Assembly (NCBI GenBank): GCA_001692895.1
Contig: KV748191.1
Coordinates: forward strand, 2,170,001 to 2,234,000
Source of the DNA: Cenococcum geophilum 1.58
Lineage: Eukaryota; Ascomycota; Dothideomycetes; Gloniales; Gloniaceae
Length of the DNA: 64,000 nucleotides
Reading direction: 5' to 3'
Shown here: positions 22,151 to 31,035 of the stretch, one piece after another
Position numbering within the stretch: position 1 is the first letter of the stretch
Layout of the letters: each line of letters opens with the position of its first letter
Program-made: the position numbers and the translations under genes
Notes under the pieces: model-generated
Databases searched by the model: none
Told to the model about the DNA's origin: nothing
What the model saw: the letters and a program-made list of their open reading frames with translations, nothing else

Positions 22151-22805
22151 AGAAGCTAGTTCTAGTAAGGACGTATTTAGGTTATTTAAAGTGCCTCTTT
22201 TACTATATAGAGCTTTATCTATAGTATATAGCAAAGGAGTAGGCGAGTAAGCTTTACCCTACTAATTAAGAATATAGTGCTCCTATTATATTGCCCTAAT
22301 TGTTTTCCGCTATTAAGCTATTTTAGGGGTATTTTAACTATTCTGGCCGTAAGGTAAGAAGATATCCTTAGTATTAGTTTTAGGTAAAGTATTTCACTAG
22401 CGCTTTATAGGACAAGTCTTAGTAGAGCTAAGCTTTGCTTTCTACCTATTTAAACTATATTTAGAGCCCTAGGAAAGTAAGTAAAAGTAGAAGTAATATA
22501 TAGGAAAAACGCGCCTTTAACCAATACGATTAATATTACTTTAAAAGCTTAGTAGATAGACTATTTTTAATAAAATTAATATGGGGATATATTAAACAGC
22601 ACTTGCTACGCTTAATTAAAGGAGGTTTTACTATAGTTAAGACGCGTATAGTAGTATTAATAGAGATATTAATAAAAAGATTGATTTGTTAATAGTGAGA
22701 TCTTAAATATTTTAATATTCGTCACGTGTATTCTACAGGTAGATACCGCCCACAACTTTTTTTCTAACTAATTAGATGCCGGCTTTCCAACTAATTAAAA
22801 GCTAG

Positions 22806-22906
22806 TGTAAGAGTATATATATTAGGTCCCGCCGCGCTTACAACAAGTTCGCAAGCACTCTCTGTCTTTTTGGCCGTATAGCGACATGCGGGCGGGACAC
22901 GTTACA
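22806..22906 (+). repeat. Mini-LTR copy 1
   Basis: 101 bp, TG...CA. It differs from copies 2 and 3 at a handful of positions in its last 40 bp. Confidence 0.85.
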
Positions 22907-23147
22907 ATTGTGCTTGCGAACTTACTGGGGCCAGGTATCGTGGGTTCGATCCCTATTAGTTACTTCGCTCTGGTACAGTCTAACGCATATCCATGCAATA
23001 AGGTGTTAGTAAAGATTCCGATCGCTTATGTTACTAGGGACTAACTAATATGGTGATACTCTTAGCGTTTAATCCCTGTGGCGCGAACGGGCGCACAGAG
23101 GAATCCCTGCGAGCGCTCGAGGACGAGCGCGCAGAGGAGAGGGCAAT

Positions 23148-23248
23148 TGTAAGAGTATATATATTAGGTCCCGCCGCGCTTACAACAAGTTCGCAAGCAC
23201 TCTCAGTCTTTTTGGCCGTATGGCGATGTGGAGGCGGGCCACGTTACA
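23148..23248 (+). repeat. Mini-LTR copy 2
   Basis: 101 bp in direct orientation to copy 1, preceded by a purine-rich tract. It is almost identical to the inverted copy 3, so the two are close in origin. Confidence 0.85.
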
Positions 23249-23268
23249 ATTGAGTTCGCAAGCACAAT

Positions 23269-23369
23269 TGTAACGTGGCCCGCCTCCACGTCGCCATACG
23301 GCCAAAAAGACTGAGAGTGCTTGCGAACTTGTCGTAAGCGCGGCGGGACCTAATATATATACTCTTATA
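23269..23369 (-). repeat. Mini-LTR copy 3 (inverted)
   Basis: 101 bp, reverse orientation. Its outer end reads CTCTTATA where CTCTTACA is expected (one C->T). Read on the minus strand, it is followed by the same ATTGTGCTTGCGAACT internal start that follows copy 1. Confidence 0.85.
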
Positions 23370-23445
23370 GCTAGCTTGGCGAAGTTTAAAATCTAGGACC
23401 TGAAAGTAATAGACCACTTATACCTTGGGTCAATTATTTAACGAG
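23370..23445 (-). mobile_element. Outer end of the right Helitron arm
   Basis: Matches the reverse complement of 3533-3600, including the ACCTAAGGTATAAGTGGTCT-type block (ACCCAAGGTATAAGTGGTCT here). Homology between arms stops close to 23440. No TC...CTRR Helitron termini could be fixed with confidence. Confidence 0.65.
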
Positions 23446-23632
23446 TGTTATATTACTAACCTAACACGTTATTATAACTTAGTGTTGTTATAACACGAGC
23501 ATAGACTTAACCCCTAAGCGACGTGTATATATATCGCCTTATCTCCTATATAGATCCTTACACGACATCGTTTATCAATCATATACAGTCACCTCGTACA
23601 TCGTACCTTGATAGTTGGCACGTACTATAACA
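23446..23632. repeat. Solo LTR, 187 bp, little RIP
   Basis: Begins TGTTATATTACTAACC and ends CGTACTATAACA (inverted terminus TGTTATA/TATAACA). ACGAG flanks both ends (23441-23445 and 23633-23637). A TATATATAT box sits in its first half. It differs in sequence from the 183-bp solo LTR at 21084. Its composition is balanced. Confidence 0.88.
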
Positions 23633-23637
23633 ACGAG

Positions 23638-23789
23638 GCTTTAATATTAAATTGAATTAAATGCTAAGACTTAATTAATTCAATTAACTAAGAGCTCGCG
23701 GTCTTGGCAACGTATTTAATCTAAAGATCCTAATTAAATTAAGTTAATTAAAAAATATTAAAGCTTTTAATATTATATAGAAATATACT
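23638..23789. other. AT-rich spacer
   Basis: AT-rich sequence with a TTGAATTAA...TTAATTCAA dyad at about 23650-23690 and a small GC-richer patch (CGCGGTCTTGGC). It may be the 5' end of the hAT element that follows, but no terminal repeat was identified. Confidence 0.4.
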
Positions 23790-24500
23790 AAAGTTTATAT
23801 ATAGTAATGCCCTAAACCTTATTAAAAAAGTTTATCTAGGTATTACCCGTTATTTACACTATTATATTAGCGCTAAAGTCTTATAGGTAAGTAGAGTTTT
23901 ATTACTAGATTCGCTCTATAGCTTTTAACGCGTTAAACAATTGCTAAATAAATACCTTAAACCTTCCTACTAATTGTTCTAATTTTACTGCACCTATAAA
24001 CCTCTAACGCGCCTTAGATTATAGCTTAGACGGTAATACTAACGCGTCTACTACTAATTTCCAGCTAGGTAATTACGTAGATATTAACTGGAAACGCCTT
24101 CTTAGCTACTACCTTCCTTATTTAACGTTAGGTACATATTATAGGGTATAATAATTAGCTTATATAAGTAGGTTACCCTAAAAACGTTTACTATACTAAT
24201 TTAATTGCCTATTGGCAAGCTAGACTAAAAGGAACTTACTATTAATAACTCGCTTATATAGCTCTTAATTTATTAATAATTCTGCTAATACTAGCAGACC
24301 CTAAACGTATATTTAGCCTTATAGGCTTACTCCTTACTGCTAATTGTGTATAACTATAACCTAATATATTTAGAGCTTTAATGGCAGTAGGATTATAGGA
24401 TAAGAAAGGCATAATTAATATAGTAGATAGGTAGTTAAAGCGCCTATAGAAAGAAGGAACAGAATATATACAGTAGGAAAGTAACTTAACACTATATTGA
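23790..24500 (+). pseudogene. hAT-family transposase, C-terminal part
   Basis: The plus strand at about 24240-24460 reads as the hAT dimerisation domain at the protein's C-terminus. It has an A-L-N-L-L segment followed by A-D-P-K-R-I-F-S (family pattern: S/A-E/D-P-E-R-x-F-S), then G-L-L-L-T-A-N, then a run ending D-K-K-G-I-I. Upstream, 23800-24200 carries weaker similarity to the preceding part of the transposase, with many stops. The N-terminal zinc-finger part is not recognisable. The function would have been cut-and-paste transposition of a hAT element. Whether it ever served the hAT-like element at 377-2211 is unknown. A 100-codon open stretch on the minus strand at 24254-24556 is a shadow of this gene. 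Confidence 0.75.
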
Positions 24501-24726
24501 GACTCGCAATAGGCTATATTAATAGCTAGGGCAAAAGAAACGCCGGTAAAAAACAACCTAGGTGTTATAAGGTAGGTCCTTTTACATTAACACTATACTA
24601 AGACTCGTAATAGTTACTAACTACTATACTAGTTAGATTTAGTTGCAACTATTATAATATTAATTTAATTAATTTAATTAATTAAGCCCTTTGCTTATAA
24701 AGCTTTCAATTTAACTAACTTAAGGT
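24501..24726. other. 3' flank of the hAT transposase
   Basis: Contains two diverged copies of a motif of about 30 bp (TTAACACTATATTGAGACTCG near 24489 and TTAACACTATACTAAGACTCG near 24588), possibly subterminal repeats of the hAT element. The remainder is AT-rich. Confidence 0.4.
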
Positions 24727-25142
24727 GTTAATTGAGTTGGGTTAAATAATTTGCAAGCCCATAAACGAAAAAGCCTTTATAAAGCAATTATGCAAATAGA
24801 TTGGAGAGTTCTCGCTTTACTCGTCAAAGCCTAGATATTTATGTACTTAGAAAGGTTAATATATTATCTCTTCTGCTTATTATATAAAGATGTTAATTAG
24901 TTTATCTAATTTAGTGCTGCTGCTCCGTAGTATTTTTGCCGTTTTATTAATTTCTGTTGATTTAGGTTGGATTTAGCCTATTACCCTATCCTTATTCTCA
25001 TTCTGGTTATACTACTACCCCCTATTCCTATTACGTATCTACCCCCTTATTTCCCTTTAATTTCTAACACGTTCCTTATATATAAATAGTTTCTTTTAAT
25101 TATAGTTTAAATAGACAAAGTCTTCCTTATTTTAACCTATAA
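24727..25142 (+). repeat. Possible 5' LTR of a Copia element
   Basis: Ahead of a Copia-type gag lies a non-coding stretch beginning TGTTAATTGAGTTGGG and ending just before TTGGTATACAGA at about 25143. That sequence resembles the TGGTATCAGAGC primer-binding site used by many Copia elements (initiator-Met tRNA). No second LTR copy or duplication was found, so the left end is a guess. Confidence 0.4.
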
Positions 25143-25289
25143 TTGGTATACAGACTACTAATTAACAGCTATAAGCCTGGGTAGCTTGCCGTATTACACC
25201 TAATTTAATTAACTAATTTAATTAACTCTATTATTAAATACTTAATTTATCTTTGTAAGCACCTTTTAATATAACTTCTTAACCTATCT

Positions 25290-26430
25290 AAGCTGTTACC
25301 GTAAAGGTAATATTATTAAACCAAGCTAATTGGGACAAATAGATTAACCTTATTAGGCTTTAAGCTTAAATAGGAGACGTATAGGAGTATATTAGCCCCT
25401 TAACTAAACGGGATTAGTTACCCTAATTGCTTAAACTAGTTTTTCCTAGGCATTAAGATATAACGCTAGGAATAACCTTATATATAGCTCTCTCTAAGGA
25501 TAAGAAGGACGAGCTTTAAATTCTCTATAAAAGGTATAAGATAGTAGAGAAGGAATATAAGAAGTAAAAGGCAGCTTTAACCTCTTTATAAAGCTATATT
25601 ACTAGTATAGTAGCCAGGAACCTTAATACCTATATACTAGGTATTAACTTAGTATATAATATGCTAGTAGCTTTTAAAAAAAGGGTTGCCCCTACTAATA
25701 TAGCACATCAGCTCTACCTATCTACTTAATATACTAAGGTAAAAAAGTGCCTAAAGAACCAGAACTTTAAGGTCTAGCTATAGTACTAGAAGAAAATATA
25801 TAATAACTGTTAAAAGATTAACCTGCTAGATATATACGGCGACTAAGCAATTAAAGACTTTCTAATAGTAGTAAAGCTAGTATTGCTAAATTAGGCCTTA
25901 ATATAGAGGGTTAAATTTAATAAATACGACTAGGCTAGTAACTATATAATATTTATATACTAACTAGTTAAAATATATACCAACTATTAATAATTAGAGA
26001 CTACCTAAAATAGAAGAAATTAGCTTAGTACTAATATAGTAGGCTTTTAGGGTAAGTTAATTAATAGAGCTTATAAGGATAAAGCTCCTAAGGCCTTTAA
26101 GGACAAGGCTTCTAAAACTATACTATCTAGGACGTTATAGAAGAAAGATACCCTATTATGCTACTATAGAGCTATTTGCTAGTTTAAGAACTGTCCTTAT
26201 ATTAATTAATTAGTTTAATTAAAGGACTAGAAATTAGATAAAGCTGTGGCTATAAAAATTAAGAAAATAAGCAGTAGGCTTTAGAAAAGGAAGTTATAGA
26301 AAAGAAAGCTATATAGAACCTAAATGGAAGTTAAAAGGAAGACAACTATAGTATCTTTACCGTATATTAAGTAGGCGCCTTATTATAGAGTAAGTATAAG
26401 CGATGATAATATATAGCAAAGTAGATATTA
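25290..26430 (+). pseudogene. Copia-type gag remnant
   Basis: The plus strand reads as the capsid gene of a Ty1/Copia element once RIP-type stops are ignored. Landmarks are an I-G-D-V-x-E-Y-I-S-P start near 25370, a Lys-rich KDEKDELQILYKRYK-type helix near 25495-25540, a long helical region ending T-L-Q-K-K-D-T near 26145, and a degenerate zinc knuckle C-Y-Y-R-A-I-C at about 26159-26180 followed by N-C-P-Y. The pol part does not follow; from about 26700 the coding sense switches to minus. The fragment is therefore truncated, or joined to other DNA, somewhere in 26430-26700. It differs in sequence from Copia-1 and Copia-2. Confidence 0.65.
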
Positions 26431-26729
26431 TTAAGCTATATACATAAACTATATAATAAAATTAAGTTGTTGCGTAAGGAAAGAAGATAAGAAAAACAGG
26501 AAGAAAGAGTATATATTGTAGACTTAGTTACTTAATTAATATATATATAGTATAAGAGGCCAGTTTAACCAGAACGTATAATTATCTAATTAAGAGTGTA
26601 GAATAAGAGTTATAGGTAAGTAAAAGATAAGTTAAGGTAGCACGAGCTTTATGTAATAAAGGATATATACTTTTTAACCTCTTCTATTTAGAGACTAATT
26701 GCTAGTTCTTCTCTAAAGGAGAACTAGCT
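26431..26729. other. Junction region between Copia fragment and minus-strand DNA
   Basis: Mixed AT-rich sequence. A short V-Y-I-V-D-type stretch near 26505-26530 could be the start of the Copia protease, but it cannot be followed further. There is a palindromic CTAGTTCTTCTCTAAAGGAG type segment near 26702-26730. Confidence 0.35.
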
Positions 26730-28404
26730 CCCTATATAATCCTTTTAAGACGCTAGTAAAACCCTTCGCCCCTTATTTGTCTAACTATATCTTCTAAAAT
26801 ATAGATAGAATATAAATAAAACCTCCTACTATTTTATCTAATATGTACCTTCTAGGGGATTCTATTATAATTGCCTCCCCTTTAAGGGTCTTAGTCCTTT
26901 AAGACTTCGCCTTTACTAAGCTTTTATAAAGTTTTAGGTAAAACTACTAGAGAAATTCTTAGTAGAAAGGTACTCTATAATACGGTTTATAGCCAGTTCT
27001 TTACTAGCGTAGAACCTTACTTTATCTTTAGTTCCTCCGCTCTTCTTTTACTATAGCTTTTTATAATGCCTTTATAATAGAACTATAATAATAATAACAA
27101 TAGGGTGGGATTTACCTTTTTTACTATAAGAGTTTGTTATAAGTTAATCTAGAGGTTATCCTATATAATACGTCTACTAGCTATTATCTCCATTTACCTA
27201 AAATAGGGTCTAGTAATAACGTCTTTATTTTAATTTTCTTCTAGTTTATAAGCTGTCGCCTCTTACGCGTCTTTTTATTAGCAACACTATTCATCTCGTC
27301 TTTTAGCAGACTATTTTTACCCTATCTTAGCTTTTAGCCTCTATATCTTTAGCTATTCTTTTATAACTGCTCTATTCTCTTTTTATAATACCTTTATAAG
27401 TAATAAAATCCCTATTTTATTTCCGTTAATAATACTAACTTCCTATAGTATTTTCTTATAATAGCTTATAGTTGTACTGCACGTCCTTAAACTAGTAGTA
27501 GTATTGTTTTAGTGCTACCCTAAACCACCTCTATTGCTCCTATAGTAATCTCTTTAAAGTGCTGCTATTATTACATTTACGCGCTTACGCTAGACCCGTC
27601 CTACGCCTATAAAATGCCTTACTTTAGTAAAAATAAATCTAAGTATTTCTATTACTGTAGTAGGAGAAAAACCTACGTTCTAGTATTTTCCATTCTATTT
27701 AATTTAAATTTTCACTAATTATATTAGATCCCCGCTATTTATACGCGTAAGACTTATAAGCTCTATTACATTATTTAGAATTTCCGCCTATATCTAAATA
27801 GCGATAAATAGGGATAAAAGGTATCTACCCTTACTTATAGGCTTTTTAATTTAATAAGGGTCTCTACTACTATAGAGACGTAATAATCTTAGATATATAG
27901 TGTTTAAGAGCATATATACAAGCAGCTTACCCTTATAAATAATAACATTTATACTCTTACGCGGGCCTTTTTAGCTAGGTAAGTTTCTCTAATATTACGT
28001 TTAGGAACTATGCTAATTCTCTTAGCTAATAGCTTTTAGATCCCTATTTAGATACTAATTTAGAGCCTAGAAATACTAAAGATAGTAATAAAAGTCTAAA
28101 TAAACGTTCTCCTTACTAGTTTTTTACCCGTACTAGTCCTTTTAGTTCCTATTATTTTAAGAAGAATATTAGTAGAAGTGCTAATGCTTCTAGGGATAGA
28201 AGTATTAATAATACCGTTAATAATAACATTAAGATAAAAGAGGAGGCTCCTATTACTACTGCTAGTATTTAAGTTATTATCTGGCTCTTTCCTTTTTTTA
28301 TTTATTTATAGAATAGCTTTATATAGAGCCACTTGGGTATCTCTAAGATGCCCTATTATTAGGAATTAACTTTATACTTTAGGGATGCCTTTATTTTAAG
28401 CTTT
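26730..28404 (-). pseudogene. Unidentified decayed coding region downstream of Gypsy-2 pol
   Basis: The minus strand has long stretches where, apart from TAG/TAA, the frame looks coding: a Gln/Lys/Arg-rich segment near 27280-27600 and a Leu-rich segment near 28130-28260. It continues across LINE-1 into 30187-30856, which reads like the C-terminal end of a Gypsy pol. It could be a 3' gene of Gypsy-2 or an adjoining element. I cannot assign a family or define ends. Confidence 0.35.
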
Positions 28405-30172
28405 CCCCCTATCGCAGTTGCAACAGGAATACCACAAGGTTCACCCCTCTCGCCTATACTCTTCCTCTTCTTTATAAGCAACCTACTTGACTCCTTTAAG
28501 GAAGGGGCGACCTAGGGGATAGGCTTTGTTGACGATACAAACCTAATTATATATGGGCCAACAGCCGCAGAGAATTGCAGAATACTAGAGAAAGCTTATA
28601 ACACCTATATAGAATAGGCAAGACGATATAAAGTCCAATTCTTACCAGAGAAATACTAGCTAATCCATTTTATAAGAAAACGTAACCAATCTGCAGATCT
28701 TTAGCACATAATTCGCATCTAAGGCTTTAGGGGTTAACTAGTTTAGGGCCTAAGGGTATTAGGAGTATAGGTAGACAGCAAGCTCCGGTGGAGCGCATAT
28801 ACGGCGCAAGCGGCCCGTAAGGGCCAAGTATAGTACATCATATTATCTAGGATCGTTAATTCCATATAGGGTCTATACTTCCAGAGGTTACGCCTACTAT
28901 ACATAGTAGTTATCCGGCTAACCATAACGTATAGGTCCAGTATTTGGGCTATTAGAGAATCTAAGAAAGGCCCCCCTAAGTCGCTCCTTAAACCACTCTA
29001 AAAGGTCTAAATAGCCTACCTCTGGAGTATAATAGGCGCATATAAGCGAACGGCCACAGCACTACTTAAGAAGGAAGCCAATATTCCCCCCCTATAACTA
29101 TATATTAAAGCCGCTGCAATATAAAGGGCGCAAAATAAACGCAACTCTAATGTTATAAAGTATATTAAGACACGCCTAAATAAACTATAGAGGGACCCTA
29201 GGGCGCCCTACAGGAGAACAAACCAATAACCCCAAAGTAGGGAAGACATATTAGAGAAACAAATAAAAAAAGCAGAAGAAGAATGGTGCTGCTTTAGGGC
29301 CTAGGCCCATATAGAGGAGAAAGGAAGACGTATAAAAGGCCAGTAAAGATAACAGCAAGAGAGAGAAAGGAGCTAAAGTAGAGCATAAAAGAACGCCGGG
29401 AAACTATCTACCGTAATGTAATACTGGTTAGACCAACGCTAGAGAGGTGTATAGGAGTTAAAGATATAGAGGCTAACTAAGGCAAGAGGAACCCAAGCCG
29501 TAGCATAGTTAACGCTATAGGGGGTAAATACTCTAGGGCTCTAAGAAGGCCTAATAAAGGCAGAAAATATAATAGCAATACTCTTAAGAACAGAAATAAT
29601 AGGACTAAAAGACTGGCTCTACTAGGTAGGTGTCCTAGTAGGTAGCCTAAGATGCGAATATAGCTGGCTAAGACAGACACTAAAATATGTAATACTATTA
29701 TGCCCCTTACGCACTAACCAAGAAGTAATACTCTTAGTAGCTGGCATAGAGAACTATAATACACTGCTCTTAACATAAAAAGGCCTTAAGGCGGTTACCT
29801 AGTGGCTTATTAGCTAAAATGTACTAAACTAGTTCTGGGTTATAAGGGAAATAGTAATAGAGAGCGGGGGGGGGCGAGTAACGGGCGCCCCCTAATAACT
29901 CTACAGTAGTAGAGTAAAGTATGCGATACTAGCGCGTCCGTAGGCTTATTACGGCAGCAGTAGTTCCTAAAGAGGTTAAAAAGTAAGGTAGTAGGAGCAC
30001 CATAGGTAACTCGCAGGCGCCCTATAGGCGCCTTATAGGCGAGTCCCAAAAGGCAGGGAGATAGATTACGGGGTTTTCTCAAATAGAGTTTTCTCCCCAC
30101 ATGTACATAAGAAGTAGTCCGCGTAGGCCCAATAGGGATCCAAATCGGACGTTAAGCAATGAATTATTATTA
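28405..30172 (+). pseudogene. LINE-1: 5'-truncated Tad-like non-LTR retrotransposon
   Basis: Inserted with a 14-bp target duplication, TTATTTTAAGCTTT (28391-28404 and 30173-30186), and ending in an (ATT)n tail, both typical of LINEs. It starts inside the reverse-transcriptase domain: GIPQGSPLSPILFLFF follows within 40 bp, and the catalytic box reads F-V-D-D at 28525-28536, so the active-site aspartates are intact. A thumb/linker region rich in Lys and Arg follows, then an RNase H-like part and a 3' UTR. Stops are fewer than in the LTR elements but still numerous. LINE-3 at 58050-58488 is a shorter copy of the same 3' end. Lacking its 5' half, it was dead on arrival. Confidence 0.9.
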
Positions 30173-30186
30173 TTATTTTAAGCTTT

Positions 30187-30856
30187 AGTAACAATTTATA
30201 TAAAGGCAGTATATTACTATAATCCCTATATATAATAAACGGGTAGTATTCCTATAGGTACTTTATAATTTCTTAAAAAAATTTATTCTTTATAGGCTGT
30301 CTTTTTACTCTTCTTTATACTATTAACTTTATTATATATCTCTAGTGCTAGACTAAATACTCTCCTTTTATTTTTAGAGGGTCCTTCTAAATCCCTAAAA
30401 CCTTTTCTTATATTACTACTACTTATTCTTAAACAGCGTCTTCTTTAAATAGTATCCCTAGTAGTTCTCCTATAGATCCTATAGGCTTCCCCTTATAGGG
30501 TTCTAGGATCCCTATTATAGTAATAAAACATTTCTATTTTTAATGCCTATGCTTAACCTTATAGTTTTAATTTATAAGGTCTTCCCTATTATCTTATCTA
30601 TAGTATATCCGGAACCCTTACTTAATCTTTACCTTTAATCTTTAGGAAGGGTTTAATTACTATATTATATCCTAGCTAAAGGTACTCCTTAAGTTCCTAA
30701 CTATTATACGCCTTAAAGTATCCTTCCTAATAAACTAAAAATTTACGCTTCTTTTAGCGCCATTTTTAGTCTAAAATATCTTCTATATTCTATTCTAGTT
30801 CCCTATTAATTTCGCTAGGTAGTAGCGGTTCTATACTATTTCTTCTCTAGTATAGC
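30187..30856 (-). pseudogene. Gypsy-2 pol C-terminus
   Basis: Minus-strand continuation of the integrase read at 36963-37824, across the Copia-1 insertion (ATAGC duplicated at 30852-30856 and 36958-36962). Joined in order, the frame goes from the integrase C-terminal segment (P-I-F-Y-I-S-L-L-K-type) to a chromodomain-like stretch (I-E-D-I-L-D, then K-F-L-V-Y-Q-E-G-Y) near 30740-30800. After that it decays into unrecognisable sequence. Confidence 0.65.
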
Positions 30857-31035
30857 TGTTGGTCACATAGGGTGACTCACCAATAACGACTACTCGAGTA
30901 GGGTTATAGTGATGTTGGTTAATAAAGCTTGTTGTTAAGAATTAGGGGGTGGGTGAGGAACCTAAGGTTCCTTACCACGCTAGTGCCGCGGCGACACGTG
31001 ACAACACGTAACAACCGCTTGCCTCATTCCTAACA
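30857..31035 (-). repeat. Copia-1 3' LTR
   Basis: On the plus strand it runs from TGTTGGTCACATAGGG to CTCATTCCTAACA, i.e. TGTTAGGAATGAGG...ACCAACA in element sense. It contains CGCCGCGGCAC-type GC patches and is nearly identical to 36779-36957. Confidence 0.93.

Larger units (their letters stand above)
20735..22805 (-). pseudogene. Helitron, right arm, N-terminal part
   Basis: Reverse complement of 3590-4712 joined to 7767-8550. It shows that the left arm was continuous before its 3-kb insertion. The coding strand is minus. The V-Y-V-R-type segment upstream of the Rep domain lies near 21600-21740, and the start of the Helitron-like N-terminal domain near 20750-20950. It is interrupted by a solo LTR at 21084-21266 and broken again by a mini-LTR element at 22806. 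Stops are frequent. A 22031-22234 open stretch on this strand is just a short tandem repeat inside the decayed gene. Confidence 0.78.
22806..23369. mobile_element. Mini-LTR (TRIM-like) element with three terminal-repeat copies
   Basis: A 101-bp repeat beginning TGTAAGAGTATATATA and ending CACGTTACA occurs three times: 22806-22906 and 23148-23248 in direct orientation, and 23269-23369 inverted. The first two enclose a 241-bp internal segment without coding capacity. A purine tract, AGAGGAGAGGG at 23133-23143, lies just before the second copy, where a polypurine tract would be. GCTAG flanks the whole unit (22801-22805 and 23370-23374). TG...CA ends, 5-bp duplication, short repeats and no genes fit a terminal-repeat retrotransposon in miniature. 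A primer-binding site was not recognised. The inverted third copy, joined through the first 16 bases of internal sequence, suggests a rearranged cDNA. The element is GC-rich and nearly free of RIP. Confidence 0.78.

Noticed and set aside
22940-22956. T-arm/B-box-like sequence GTGGGTTCGATCCC suggesting a tRNA gene or SINE
   Set aside because: No matching acceptor, D- or anticodon arm can be folded around it, and no A box lies at the right distance. It lies inside the mini-LTR element.
23050-23253. 67-codon open stretch within the mini-LTR element
   Set aside because: It runs from the internal segment into the second terminal repeat with no recognisable protein features; too short to support a gene.
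24254-24556. 100-codon open stretch on the minus strand
   Set aside because: It lies antisense to the hAT dimerisation domain, whose conserved residues read on plus. RIP creates TAG/TAA mainly in former coding sense and leaves antisense frames open.
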